Shown here: piece after piece, positions 50,858-59,988 of the stretch
How the letters are laid out: each line of letters starts with the position of its first letter
Position numbering within the stretch: position 1 is the stretch's first letter
NCBI GenBank assembly: GCA_963845425.1
Contig: CAWJSC010000007.1
Coordinates: 1-64,000 of the forward strand
Reading direction: 5' to 3'
DNA: 64,000 bases
DNA from: DATDAH01 sp963845425
Lineage (GTDB): Bacteria > Actinomycetota > Acidimicrobiia > Acidimicrobiales > DATDAH01
The notes under the pieces: generated by a model
Seen by the model: only the letters and a program-made list of their open reading frames with translations
What the model was told of the DNA's origin: nothing
The model's database searches: none
Position numbers and translations under genes: made by a program

Positions 50858-51847
50858 TCAGACCAGGACGGCGTCGGCGACCTCGGTGAGGGCGACGAGG
50901 GGCCGGGCGCCGAGGTGGCTGATGACCTCGGCGGCGGCGGCGGAGCCCAGGCGGCCGCAGGTGGCCAGGTCCAGGCCCTGGGTGTAGGCGTAGATGAAGC
51001 CGGAGGCGTACAGGTCCCCCGCGCCGGTGGTGTCCTCCACCTCGGTCGGGTGGGCGGGTACCCGGATGGTCTCGTCCGCGGTGACGATGACCGAGCCGTC
51101 CGCCGAGCAGGTCACGACGGCGATCTCGCAGTGGCCCCGGACGGCTTCGATGGCGTCCTCGACGTGGTCGACCTCGTACAGCGAGCAGATCTCCTCGGTG
51201 TTGGCGAACAGGAGGTCCACGCGCTCGTCGACGAGCGCGAGGAAGTCAGCCCGGTGGCGGTCCACGCAGAAGTCGTCGGACAGGGCGAAGGCCACCTTGC
51301 CCCCGGCCTGCCGGGCCCGGTCGAAGGCCTTGGTGATGGCCTCGATCGTCTGGGGCATGTCCCAGAGGTAGCCCTCGCAGTAGACGACCTTGGCCGCGGC
51401 GACGAGGTCGTCGTCCACGTTGGCCGGGTCGACGAGGGACGAGATGCCCAGGTAGGTGCTCATCGAGCGCTGCGCGTCAGGGGTCACCAGGATCAGGCAG
51501 CGGGCGGTGGAGGGGCCGTCGGTGCCGGCGGGGACGTCGAAGTCCACCCCACTGGCCCGGATGTCGTGGCGGAAGATCTCCCCCAACTGGTCGTCGCGAA
51601 CCGTGCCGATGAAGGCCGCCGTCCCGCCGAACGAGGCCACGCCGGCCACGGTGTTGGCCGCCGAGCCGCCGGAGGTCTCCGAGGCCGGGCCCATGGCGTC
51701 GTACAGCAGGTGGGCCCGCTGCTCGTCGATGAGGGTCATGCCCCCCTTCTCGATCCCCCACTCCTCGAGGAAGCTGTCGTCGGCGTGGGAGATGGCATCG
51801 ACGATGGCGCTGCCGAGGCCCACCACGTCATAGGTCTTGTCTGTCAT
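50858..51847 (-). CDS. adenosine kinase (PfkB family)
   Basis: This 329-residue ribokinase-family kinase has the N-terminal VVGLGSAIVDAISHADDSFL, SGGSAANTVAGVASFGGTAA as nucleoside-binding block, and DTTGAGDLYASGFIYAYTQG as the catalytic anion hole. The length and the ETSGGSAANT pattern agree with bacterial adenosine kinases that make AMP from adenosine. It complements adenosine deaminase at 26.6 kb. The divergent M1 peptidase starts 64 bases upstream. Confidence 0.85.
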   Translation of the reverse strand: MTDKTYDVVGLGSAIVDAISHADDSFLEEWGIEKGGMTLIDEQRAHLLYDAMGPASETSGGSAANTVAGVASFGGTAAFIGTVRDDQLGEIFRHDIRASGVDFDVPAGTDGPSTARCLILVTPDAQRSMSTYLGISSLVDPANVDDDLVAAAKVVYCEGYLWDMPQTIEAITKAFDRARQAGGKVAFALSDDFCVDRHRADFLALVDERVDLLFANTEEICSLYEVDHVEDAIEAVRGHCEIAVVTCSADGSVIVTADETIRVPAHPTEVEDTTGAGDLYASGFIYAYTQGLDLATCGRLGSAAAAEVISHLGARPLVALTEVADAVLV

Positions 51848-51911
51848 GAGGCCGATGAGGCTAACGAACCCCGGCCCCGGCGGGATAGCCCGTCGTGGTT
51901 AGCCTCGGCGG

Positions 51912-54485
51912 GTGCCCGACGCCACCCCTGTGGATCCCTTCCGCCTGCCGCGCACGGTCATCCCGTCCCGCTACCAGCTGACCCTGCGCCCCGACCTCGA
52001 TGCCGCCACCTTCTCCGGGTCCGTCCACGTCGCCCTGACCGTGCAGGAGGCGACCGACACCGTTGTGCTCAACGCCATCGAGCTGGAGATCGACGAGGCC
52101 GTGGTCGTCGTGGGCGACACCCGTCACCCGGCTCGCATCGAGCTGGAGGAGGCCACCGAGCGGCTCCACCTGCACCTCGACGACGTCCTCCCGCCGGGCG
52201 AGGCCGCCCTCGACCTGGCCTTCCGAGGCATCCTCAACGACCAGCTCCGGGGCTTCTACCGCAGCACCTTCACCGACGAGAAGGGCGAGGAGCGGGTGCT
52301 GGCCACCACCCAGTTCGAGGCCACCGACGCCCGCCGGGCCTTCCCGTGCTGGGACGAGCCGGACCTCAAGGCGACCTTCGCCGTCACCCTCGACGTGCCC
52401 GCGGACCTGCTGGCCATCGCCAACACGCGGGAGGTGGCCCGCCAGGAGCTGGAGGACGGCGCGGTCCGGATCCACTTCGCGGAGAGCATGGTCATGTCCA
52501 CCTACCTGGTGGCCTTCGTCATCGGGCCGCTCGAGGTCACCGATCCGGTCCCCGCGGGCGGTGTCGACCTCCGTGTCGTGCACCCGATGGGCAAGGGCGA
52601 CCTGGCCCGTTACGCGCTGGAGGTCGGGGCCTTCTGCCTCGACCACTTGGCCGACTGGTACGACATCGCCTACCCGGGCGACAAGATGGACCTGGTCGCC
52701 GTTCCCGACTTCGCCTTCGGGGCCATGGAGAACCTCGGCTGCGTGACCTTCCGGGAGGTCCTCCTGCTGGTGGACCCGGCGACGGCCACCCAACCCGACC
52801 TGCAGAACGTGGTCGACGTCATCGCCCACGAACTGGCCCACATGTGGTTCGGCGACCTGGTGACCATGCGCTGGTGGAACGGGATCTGGCTGAACGAGGC
52901 CTTCGCCACCTTCATGGAGATGGCCACCACCGACGCCTTCCGGCCCGACTGGGAGCGCTGGGTCGGCTTCGGCGTGTCCCGGTCCGAGGCCCTGGACACC
53001 GACGCGCTGCACACCACCCGTCCCATCGAGTTCGAGGTCACCTCCCCCGATGACGCCGAGGGCATGTTCGACGTCCTCACCTACGAGAAGGGCGCCGCCG
53101 TGGTGCGGATGCTCGAGCAGTACCTGGGCGAGGAGCGCTTCCGGGACGGCATCCGGCGCTACCTCGACACCCACCAGTACGCCAACACGGAGACCACTGA
53201 CCTCTGGGACGCCATCGAGGCCGCCACGGGCGAGCCGACCCGGCGGATCATGGACACCTGGATCTTCCAGGGCGGCTACCCGCTGGTGGGCGCCGCCCGC
53301 GACGGCGACCGCCTGGTGCTCTCCCAGGAGCGGTTCACCTACCTGCCGGGCGCCGAGACCGCCCGCTGGGCCGTGCCGGTCCTCGTCGCCTGGGGCGCCG
53401 ACGGTGGGGCGAGCCGCACCGAGCGGGTGCTGCTCGACGGCGACCACGCCCACGTCGAGTTGGCCGGGGGCGCCGACTGGATCGTGGTCAACCAGGGCGG
53501 GTCCGGCTTCTACCGGGTGGCCTACGCCCCCGCCCTGCGGGCCGCGTTGGCCGAGCGGGCCCACGCCGTCCTGGAACCCATCGAGCGCTACCAGTTCCTC
53601 GATGACCTGGCCGCGGCCACCCTCGCCGGCCGGATGCCCGCCACCGACCTGCTCGACACCGTCCTGACCTTCTCCGCCGAGTCCGACCTCTCCGTGTGGC
53701 AGCGCCTCGTCGGCTCCCTCCACGGGCTCCGTCGCCTCGTCGACGGCCCGGCTCGGGAACGGCTCACGGCCCTCGCGGCGACGCTGCTGGCCCCGGCCTA
53801 CGACCGGCTCGGGCCGTTGCCCGTCCAGGGCGAGAGCGACCGCGATGCCGAGCTGCGGGCCGTGCTCTTCGGGGCCCTGGGCACCCTGGCCGAGGACCCC
53901 GACGTGCGGCAGCGGGCTGCCGACCTGCACCGGGCCCACCTGACCGACCGGACGTCGGTCGACCCCGCCCTGGCTGCGGCGGCCGCCGGCGTCCTGGCCG
54001 ACGTCGGCGAGCCGGCCGACTACGAGGCCTTCCTGACCCGCTTCCAGGACGCCGCCGACCCCCAGGAGGAGCAGCGGTACCTCTACCTGTTGGCGGACTT
54101 CGAGGACCCCGGGCTCTTCGCCCGCACCCTGGCCCTGACCCTGACCGACCAGGTGCGTTCCCAGAACGCGCCCTACGTGATCCGGCGGGCCCTCAACAAC
54201 CGAGAGCGCGGCGCCGACGCGTGGGCCTGGATCACCGAGCACTGGGACGAGGTCAACGCCCGCTTCCCCTCCAACAGCATCTCCCGGATGCTCGGGGGGA
54301 TCCGGGCCCTGGACGACGGCGCCCTGGCCGACGGGATCGAGGCCTGGCTGGACGACCACCCCGTCCCGCAGGGCGAGAAGCAGCTGCAGCAGGCTCGGGA
54401 ACGGCTCCGGGTGAACGTGGCCCACCGGGCCCGGGAGGCCGATCGGCTGAAAGCGCACCTCACGGGGCCGACAGGAACGGGGTGA
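51912..54485 (+). CDS. M1 family aminopeptidase
   Basis: This 857-residue zinc aminopeptidase has the substrate-binding GAMEN (FGAMENLGCVTFRE) and the zinc motif VIAHELAHMWFGDLVTM followed by NEAFATF with the third ligand Glu. An N-terminal beta domain (residues 1-210) and C-terminal helical ERAP1-like domain (~520-857) are present. It releases N-terminal residues from peptides in the cytosol; no signal peptide is seen. The GTG at 51912 fits the family start. The stop overlaps the GTG of the phosphoesterase gene (GTGA). Confidence 0.92.
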   Translation: MPDATPVDPFRLPRTVIPSRYQLTLRPDLDAATFSGSVHVALTVQEATDTVVLNAIELEIDEAVVVVGDTRHPARIELEEATERLHLHLDDVLPPGEAALDLAFRGILNDQLRGFYRSTFTDEKGEERVLATTQFEATDARRAFPCWDEPDLKATFAVTLDVPADLLAIANTREVARQELEDGAVRIHFAESMVMSTYLVAFVIGPLEVTDPVPAGGVDLRVVHPMGKGDLARYALEVGAFCLDHLADWYDIAYPGDKMDLVAVPDFAFGAMENLGCVTFREVLLLVDPATATQPDLQNVVDVIAHELAHMWFGDLVTMRWWNGIWLNEAFATFMEMATTDAFRPDWERWVGFGVSRSEALDTDALHTTRPIEFEVTSPDDAEGMFDVLTYEKGAAVVRMLEQYLGEERFRDGIRRYLDTHQYANTETTDLWDAIEAATGEPTRRIMDTWIFQGGYPLVGAARDGDRLVLSQERFTYLPGAETARWAVPVLVAWGADGGASRTERVLLDGDHAHVELAGGADWIVVNQGGSGFYRVAYAPALRAALAERAHAVLEPIERYQFLDDLAAATLAGRMPATDLLDTVLTFSAESDLSVWQRLVGSLHGLRRLVDGPARERLTALAATLLAPAYDRLGPLPVQGESDRDAELRAVLFGALGTLAEDPDVRQRAADLHRAHLTDRTSVDPALAAAAAGVLADVGEPADYEAFLTRFQDAADPQEEQRYLYLLADFEDPGLFARTLALTLTDQVRSQNAPYVIRRALNNRERGADAWAWITEHWDEVNARFPSNSISRMLGGIRALDDGALADGIEAWLDDHPVPQGEKQLQQARERLRVNVAHRAREADRLKAHLTGPTGTG

Positions 54486-55597
54486 TCCGAGCCCGACGCC
54501 TCCAGGTCTTCGCCGTCGAGCCCGATGCCGTCCAGCTGAGCTGGGCGGCCATGGGGCCGGGCGAGATCACCGCGCGCGCCGTCACCCGCGAGGGCGACGT
54601 AGCGGCCGAGGTCCGAATCGAGTCCGACGGCGGCCCCGGGGTCGCCGACCTCGTCGGCCTGACCCCGGACACCACCTACACCGTCGAGGTCGCCGATCGA
54701 CCGCTCACCGTGCGGACCGTCGCGCCGCCTCCGGGTCGGGAGCTCTACCGCTTCATGACCCTGTCGGACATGCACCTGGGTCAGGACCACTTCGGCCTGA
54801 TCCGCAAGATGCGCGAGCCCGACCCGGTCGAGGAGATCCACACCCTCCGCTGCACCCGGGCGGCGCTGGCCGAGGGCCGGGCCTGGGGCGCCGAGCACCT
54901 CATCCTCAAGGGCGACATGGTCGACGGGGGCATGGCCGACGAGTACGACCTGCTGGGCAAGGTCCTGGCCGAGGCCGGTATGCCCGTCGAGGCCGTGCCC
55001 GGCAACCACGAGGTCAAGCCCTACCGCGAGGTCGACCACCCTGAGGCCTTCCATCGCCTCGGCCTCACCTGGCCCGGAGAACGGGTGCACACCGTCGACC
55101 TCCCCGGCCTGCGAGTGGCCCTCATCGACTCGACCACGCTGGACGTGAACACCCCCACCCTCGACCACGCGGTCGCCGGGATGGCCGACGCCCTCGACGG
55201 CCGGCCCGCGCTCGTGATCCTGCACCACCACCTCCTGCGCCTGCCCTTCTCGGTCCTCTGGCCCCCGGGGGTGCCCGGCCCGCTGGCCCGTCGCTTCCTC
55301 GACGCCGTGGCCGATGCCAGCCCCGCCGCGCTGGTGGCCAGTGGCCACACCCACCGCCACGTCACCCGCCGCCACCGCCACGTGGTCATCACCGAGACCG
55401 GCTCGCCCAAGGACCACCCCGGGACCTGGACCGGCTACGTGGTGTACGAGGGCGGCCTGCGCCAGGTCGTACGCCGGGTCGGCCGGGGCGACGCCATCAC
55501 CTGGACCGAGCACTCCCGCCGGGCCGCCGGCGGCGCTTGGGGCTACTGGTCCCCCGGCCGCCTCGACCACCGGTGTCTGACGATCTGTTGGCCTTGA
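54482..55597 (+). CDS. metallophosphoesterase with N-terminal fibronectin-III-like domain
   Basis: This 371-residue calcineurin-like phosphoesterase has metal motifs MTLSDMHLG, LILKGDMVDGG, PGNHEVKP, LVILHHHLL and the terminal GHTHRHV. The first ~80 residues form a fibronectin-III-like beta domain (VQLSWAAMGPGEITARAV, TPDTTYTVEVADRPL). The GTG start overlaps the aminopeptidase stop, so the two are translationally coupled. The substrate is not apparent. Confidence 0.85.
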   Translation: MIRARRLQVFAVEPDAVQLSWAAMGPGEITARAVTREGDVAAEVRIESDGGPGVADLVGLTPDTTYTVEVADRPLTVRTVAPPPGRELYRFMTLSDMHLGQDHFGLIRKMREPDPVEEIHTLRCTRAALAEGRAWGAEHLILKGDMVDGGMADEYDLLGKVLAEAGMPVEAVPGNHEVKPYREVDHPEAFHRLGLTWPGERVHTVDLPGLRVALIDSTTLDVNTPTLDHAVAGMADALDGRPALVILHHHLLRLPFSVLWPPGVPGPLARRFLDAVADASPAALVASGHTHRHVTRRHRHVVITETGSPKDHPGTWTGYVVYEGGLRQVVRRVGRGDAITWTEHSRRAAGGAWGYWSPGRLDHRCLTICWP

Positions 55598-55603
55598 GGG
55601 CGG

Positions 55604-56239
55604 TCAGATCAGGGACACGACGAGGAGGAACTGGCCGAGGTGGTAGGTGACCATCACCGCGAGGCGGCCGTGGGGGATCTCGGTGACGAACTTGTTCCAG
55701 CCCAGGGTGGCGTCGGAGGCGTAGAAGCTGAGCGCCCCGCCGATGCCGAAGGGGTTGCCCGCCCCGAAGGCGGTCACGACCATGGCCGAGATGACGCCCA
55801 TGTAGGCCATGACCGGCCCGGCGAACTCGGCCTGCTCGCCGGCCTTCACCCGCAGCACCAGCGGGCGCCCGACCAGCACGACCCCGGCGGCGACGGCGAC
55901 CAGGCCCACGAGCAGCAGGACCGGCTCCGGACCGGCGAGCACGAACCCCACGACGTAGGCCACGTGGGCGGCGAAGAACGAGATCAGGCCGGCGAGGAAG
56001 CGGTCCGAGGGCAGCATCAGGAACACGTCGCCGGCCAGGGACAGCACCAGGCCGATCACGAAGGCCGTCTTCACCGCCGGGTCCTCCGGTGACAGGGCGA
56101 TGGCCGCCCCGATGAGGGCCACCATCGCCACCGGCTTGCACAGCCACTCCAGCCGCTGGTTGCCCACCTCGACGGCCCACCAGTTGCCGGCGGCGTAGAC
56201 GCCGAAGACCACCAGCAGGCAGGCGGTGGTGACGGTCAA
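55604..56239 (-). CDS. YhhN family membrane protein (lysoplasmalogenase-like)
   Basis: This 211-residue integral membrane protein has about eight helices and the YhhN family pattern KPVAMVALIGAAIAL, SLAGDVFLMLPSDRFLAGLI, FFAAHVAYVVGFVLAG, and the C-terminal DATLGWNKFV. Characterised members cleave the vinyl ether of lysoplasmalogens. The likely start is a TTG at 56239 that overlaps the upstream gene's stop (TTGA); longer starts run into the oxidoreductase. Confidence 0.82.
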   Translation of the reverse strand: MTVTTACLLVVFGVYAAGNWWAVEVGNQRLEWLCKPVAMVALIGAAIALSPEDPAVKTAFVIGLVLSLAGDVFLMLPSDRFLAGLISFFAAHVAYVVGFVLAGPEPVLLLVGLVAVAAGVVLVGRPLVLRVKAGEQAEFAGPVMAYMGVISAMVVTAFGAGNPFGIGGALSFYASDATLGWNKFVTEIPHGRLAVMVTYHLGQFLLVVSLI

Positions 56240-57441
56240 CCGGCCTCCTCGGCCGCGGCCAGAGCCAGACCGTCCTCCCAGCTGATCGCCTCGAGGATGC
56301 GGTTTCGCCACTGCATGACGTGGCGGGGACGGTTCACCCCCAGCACGCCGACCACCCGGCCGCCCCGGCCGAACAGGGCCACGAAGCGGCGCTCGGCGAC
56401 CGAGCCGTGCACCACGCGGACCAGGTCGTCGGGGCCGGAACGGCCGGCCAACTGGATCTTGCGGTCGTACTGGTCGGACCAGAACCACGGGACCGGCTCG
56501 AACCGCTCACCGGGGCCGGCGCCCGCCAGCAGCCGACGGGCCGCGGCCGCGCCCTGCTCCAGGGCGTTCTCCCAGTGCTCGACCCGCATGACCTCGCCGA
56601 AGCGGGCGTTGGGCCACCGGGCGATGTCGCCCGCAGCAACCACGCCGGGCGCGGCCAGCAGGGTCTCGTCACAGACCACACCGTTGTCCAGCGCCAGGCC
56701 GGAGCCCTCCAGCCAACCGGTCGACGGCGTCACCCCGATGCCGACCACGACGACATCGGCGTCGATGACCGAGCCGTCGGCCAGGCGCACCCGCTCCACC
56801 CGGTCGCCGCCCTCGAGGGCCTCGACCCCGACCCCGAGTCGGACCCCGACACCGTGGTCCCGGTGCAGGTCGGCGGTCAGTGACCCCAGGTCGGTGCCCA
56901 GGATCCTTTCCATGGGCACGGGCAGGGCCTCGACCACGGTGACCTCGTGGCCCTGCTCGCGGCAGGTGGCGGCCACCTCCGAGCCGATGAACCCGGCGCC
57001 GACCACGACCACCCGGCCCGGGGCGGCGTCGAGGTCGGCCTTGATGGCCAGGCAGTCGTCCAGCGTGCGCAGGACATGGACCCCGGCCAGGCCGCCGCTG
57101 CCGGGCAGGTGGCGGGGGGCCGCGCCCGTGGCGATGACCAGGCCGTCGAAGGCGATGGAGCGCCCGTCGGCCAGCGCCACACGGCGGTCGCTCAGGTCCA
57201 GGCCGGTGGCCCGCTGCCCGCGCTCCCAGTCGACCTCCAGCGCCCCGACGTCCACCGGCAGGCGACCGTCAGCGGGGTCCCAGGTGCCGGCCAGGACCTG
57301 TTTGGAGAGGGGCGGCCGGTCGTAGGGCGGCCGGTCCTCGGCCTCGACGATGACGATGGTGCCGTCGTAGCCGTCCTCGCGAAGCGTCTCGGCGGCCCGG
57401 AGGCCGGCCAGCGAGCCGCCGACGACGGCGACGGTGTCCAG
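56236..57441 (-). CDS. NAD(P)/FAD-dependent ferredoxin reductase
   Basis: This 401-residue flavoprotein of the ferredoxin/putidaredoxin reductase type has the FAD-binding GGSLAGLRAAETLREDGYDG at the start, DRPPYDRPPLSKQVL, the NAD-binding VVVGAGFIGSEVAATCREQG and the FAD block GVVAAGDIARWP. A C-terminal reductase domain follows. No ATG/GTG precedes the FAD motif; the first in-frame candidate is CTG at 57441, ten bases after the ferredoxin stop. It would reduce the adjacent ferredoxin for a P450 or oxygenase not present in this window. Confidence 0.85.
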   Translation of the reverse strand: MDTVAVVGGSLAGLRAAETLREDGYDGTIVIVEAEDRPPYDRPPLSKQVLAGTWDPADGRLPVDVGALEVDWERGQRATGLDLSDRRVALADGRSIAFDGLVIATGAAPRHLPGSGGLAGVHVLRTLDDCLAIKADLDAAPGRVVVVGAGFIGSEVAATCREQGHEVTVVEALPVPMERILGTDLGSLTADLHRDHGVGVRLGVGVEALEGGDRVERVRLADGSVIDADVVVVGIGVTPSTGWLEGSGLALDNGVVCDETLLAAPGVVAAGDIARWPNARFGEVMRVEHWENALEQGAAAARRLLAGAGPGERFEPVPWFWSDQYDRKIQLAGRSGPDDLVRVVHGSVAERRFVALFGRGGRVVGVLGVNRPRHVMQWRNRILEAISWEDGLALAAAEEAG

Positions 57442-57450
57442 AGCCGGTCC

Positions 57451-57645
57451 TCAGTCTTCGGCGATGCTGATGGCCTGCTTCGGGCAGCGACGGACGGACT
57501 CCTCGATCTTGGCCCGCAGCTCCTCACCCGGCGTCTCGTCGAGCACGTAGAGGAAGTCGTCCTCGCGCACCTCGAAGACCTCGGGGGCGATGCCCATGCA
57601 GATGGCGTTGCTCTCACACAGGTCGTAGTCGACGACGATGCGCAT
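57451..57645 (-). CDS. [3Fe-4S]-type ferredoxin
   Basis: This 64-residue ferredoxin has CESNAIC (CX5C, lacking the central Cys of a 4Fe-4S motif) and the distal RCPKQAI, which predicts one [3Fe-4S] cluster. Such ferredoxins pass electrons to cytochromes P450 in actinobacteria. The ATG at 57645 gives MRIVVDYDLCESN. The next gene is its probable reductase. Confidence 0.92.
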   Translation of the reverse strand: MRIVVDYDLCESNAICMGIAPEVFEVREDDFLYVLDETPGEELRAKIEESVRRCPKQAISIAED

Positions 57646-57676
57646 GCTCAGCTCCTCGGTGAGGTCGGGGGACCCA

Positions 57677-58462
57677 TCATGCCGCTTCGCAGCCGTCCTC
57701 GAAGTCACCTGTCGCCAAGACGATGTCCTCCTGGTCCTCGACCTCGACCTCGATCGCCTCCAACTCGGCGTCCTCGCCGAAGTCGAGGGTCGCCTCGCAG
57801 ATGGCCACCGCGGTGTCGTCGTCGGTGGCCTCGTCGAGGGTCAGGGTCACCTGGAGCTCGCCGTCACCGACCTGGGCGGTGCCGATCCCCGAGGCGAGGT
57901 CGCTGAAGTCGGGGTGGTTCTCGTCCAGGAACGCCCGCAGCTCCTGGGCCGGGGACAGATCGTCCTCGGTCAGGTCGTCGCTGAAGTCGCTCGAGACGTC
58001 GTCGCTGAAATCGCTGGTGACGTCTCCGCTCAGGTCGTCGCTGAGGTCCCCGAGGGCATCGGACCCCTCCACCTCCAGGCCGCACTCGTCTTCGGCGTAC
58101 GCGGCGAAGTCCTCCAGCGAGCTGGCCAAACGGGGGTCGAGGATGATCTCGAAGGCCGCCCCGAAGGCGTCCAGGCCGTCCTCGTCGAGCGCGGACAGCT
58201 CCTCGAACGCCCGCTGGATGCGGTTCACGTCGCTGTCGATCTCCTCGGGCGCCAGGTCGACGAGATCCTCGAAGGCCGCAACCGCCTGAGCATCGTCGAG
58301 GTCCAGGTCACCGGCCTCGTCGAGCTCCTGCAGGCGTTCGCAGAACGCCTCGGGATCACCGCCGCCGTCGGCGCTATCGGAGCCACCGTCGTCGCCCCCA
58401 CACGCCACCGCGGCGAGCAGGAGGACGACGGTGAGGAGGACCGCGGCCCGGATGGATGACAT
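57677..58462 (-). CDS. acidic hypothetical lipoprotein with internal repeats
   Basis: This 261-residue exported lipoprotein has a signal peptide ending LLAAVACGGDDGG (lipobox Cys). It is extremely acidic. The middle holds a run of short Asp/Ser/Phe repeats (DLSDDLSGDVTSDFSDDVSS), which may bind cations or act as a spacer; regularly placed cysteines (CERL, DECGL, AICEATLD, DGCEAA) could form disulfides. No family is recognised. It lies 31 bases upstream of the ferredoxin gene on the same strand. Confidence 0.78.
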   Translation of the reverse strand: MSSIRAAVLLTVVLLLAAVACGGDDGGSDSADGGGDPEAFCERLQELDEAGDLDLDDAQAVAAFEDLVDLAPEEIDSDVNRIQRAFEELSALDEDGLDAFGAAFEIILDPRLASSLEDFAAYAEDECGLEVEGSDALGDLSDDLSGDVTSDFSDDVSSDFSDDLTEDDLSPAQELRAFLDENHPDFSDLASGIGTAQVGDGELQVTLTLDEATDDDTAVAICEATLDFGEDAELEAIEVEVEDQEDIVLATGDFEDGCEAA

Positions 58463-58513
58463 GGGGATTGCTCCTCCTGGAATCGGGCCCTTCCGTCTAC
58501 AGGACCTTCGTGC

Positions 58514-59593
58514 TCAGAGGGTGATGACCTGGCGCACGACCTCGCCGCGCTCCATGGCGCCGAGGGCGTCGTTGATGTCGTCCAGGGCGATGGTGCGGGT
58601 GACCATGGCCTCGAGGTCCAGCTTGCCGGCCCGCCAGAGGCGGATGATCCGGGCGAAGTCCGACCGCACGTCGGTCGAGCCGTAGTACGAGCCCACCAAC
58701 GTCTTCTCGCTGTAGAACATCTCGAACGCGCTCAGCTCGAAGGTCTGCTCGGCCCGGCCGACGCCCACGATGACCGCCATGCCGCCTCGCCGGATGGCGT
58801 CGTAGGCGGCCCGCATGGTCACCGGGCTGCCGATCGCCTCGAAGGCGTAGTCGAAGCCGGCCCCGCCGGTCAGCTCGGCCTGGAGGGCGCCCAGGTCGTC
58901 GGGCTTCACCGCGTGGGTGGCACCGAACTTCTTGGCGGTCTCCAGCTTGTCGTCGACGAGGTCGACGGCCACGATCTCGGCGGCGCCGCAGACCCGGGCC
59001 CCCTGGATCACACTGATGCCCACGCCGCCGCAGCCGAAGACCACGACCGAGGAGCCGGGCACCACTTTGGCGGTGTTGATGGCGGCGCCGACACCGGTCA
59101 TCACCGCGCAGCCGATGAGCGAGGCGACCTCGAAGGGCACGTCATCGTCGATCTTGATGGCGGCCTGCCAGGGCATGACCGTCTCTTCGGCCCAGGTCCC
59201 GGCACCGGCCATGCCGTAGATGTCGGCGCCGTCGAGGGTGTACTTCGGGATGGCCATGTTGAACAGGAAGGCCTGGCACAGGTGCGGCGACTTCCGGTCC
59301 ACGCAGTCCACGCACAGCCCGCAGGGCGGGGACCAGGCGATGATCACGTGGTCACCCTCGGCCAGGCCGGGGACGCTCTCGCCCACGGCCGTGATGATGC
59401 CGGCCCCCTCGTGGCCGAGGATCACCGGCGGCGGCTGGGGAATGGTGCCGTTCAGGACCGACAGGTCCGAGTGGCACACGCCTGTCGCCACGATCTTCAC
59501 CTTCACCTGGCCGGGGCCGGGCTCGCCGGCTTCGAGGCCGTCGACGATCTCGAGGCCCTCATCACCGGTGTTGCGCATCAGCGCTCCGCGCAT
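58514..59593 (-). CDS. zinc-dependent alcohol dehydrogenase
   Basis: This 359-residue medium-chain alcohol dehydrogenase has the catalytic zinc ligands in ATGVCHSDLSV and LGHEGAG; the structural zinc cysteines are in PPCGLCVDCVDRKSPHLC. The NAD(H)-binding Rossmann motif is VFGCGGVGISVI. The protein resembles the class III / Zn-dependent alcohol dehydrogenases widespread in actinobacteria that act on aliphatic or aromatic alcohols. The start is ATG at 59593. No partner gene in the window points to the substrate. Confidence 0.9.
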   Translation of the reverse strand: MRGALMRNTGDEGLEIVDGLEAGEPGPGQVKVKIVATGVCHSDLSVLNGTIPQPPPVILGHEGAGIITAVGESVPGLAEGDHVIIAWSPPCGLCVDCVDRKSPHLCQAFLFNMAIPKYTLDGADIYGMAGAGTWAEETVMPWQAAIKIDDDVPFEVASLIGCAVMTGVGAAINTAKVVPGSSVVVFGCGGVGISVIQGARVCGAAEIVAVDLVDDKLETAKKFGATHAVKPDDLGALQAELTGGAGFDYAFEAIGSPVTMRAAYDAIRRGGMAVIVGVGRAEQTFELSAFEMFYSEKTLVGSYYGSTDVRSDFARIIRLWRAGKLDLEAMVTRTIALDDINDALGAMERGEVVRQVITL

Positions 59594-59694
59594 ACTTTGC
59601 TCTCCTGGGTTCCGAAGTCCGGGCAGCAGCGCCCGGAGCAGGAGACAACGTAGTGGAACCCGTTCCCGTCGGAGCCAGCCGGAGCCGGCCGGGC

Positions 59695-59964
59695 TCAGAC
59701 GGTCTGGCGGAGGGCGCGGGCGTGGCCGAGGTCGACCACGTCGGCGCGGTGGGGCCGCGGGGCCGGTCGCAGCGCCACGAGGCCCGCGGTCGGCCGGAAC
59801 TCGTTGGCATTGGTGCGGGTCACGGCCCGCATGGCCGATGCCAGGCCGGCGTAGGGGCTCACCCAGCGGTTACGGGCCCGGTGACGGGCGCCGGCCGCGG
59901 CGCCCACCACGAGGACCCCGATCCCTGTTCCCAGCAGCAACACCATGAGGGTCCCGTCGGTCAA
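59695..59964 (-). CDS. small hypothetical membrane protein
   Basis: This 89-residue protein has one N-terminal membrane segment (LMVLLLGTGIGVLVVGAAAG) and a basic Arg-rich tail containing NRWVSPYAGLASAMRAVTRT. The frame starts at a TTG (59964) or ATG (59946). No family is recognised. The membrane segment and gap-filling position support a real gene, but the evidence is limited. Confidence 0.55.
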   Translation of the reverse strand: MTDGTLMVLLLGTGIGVLVVGAAAGARHRARNRWVSPYAGLASAMRAVTRTNANEFRPTAGLVALRPAPRPHRADVVDLGHARALRQTV

Positions 59965-59988
59965 GGGCCCCCTGACCTTGAGGAGTTG

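Noticed and set aside
51861..54458. 865-codon minus-strand frame opposite the M1 aminopeptidase
   Set aside because: The plus strand encodes a full aminopeptidase with GAMEN and HELAH motifs. The antisense frame is Gly/Val/Leu/Gln-rich with no domain pattern.
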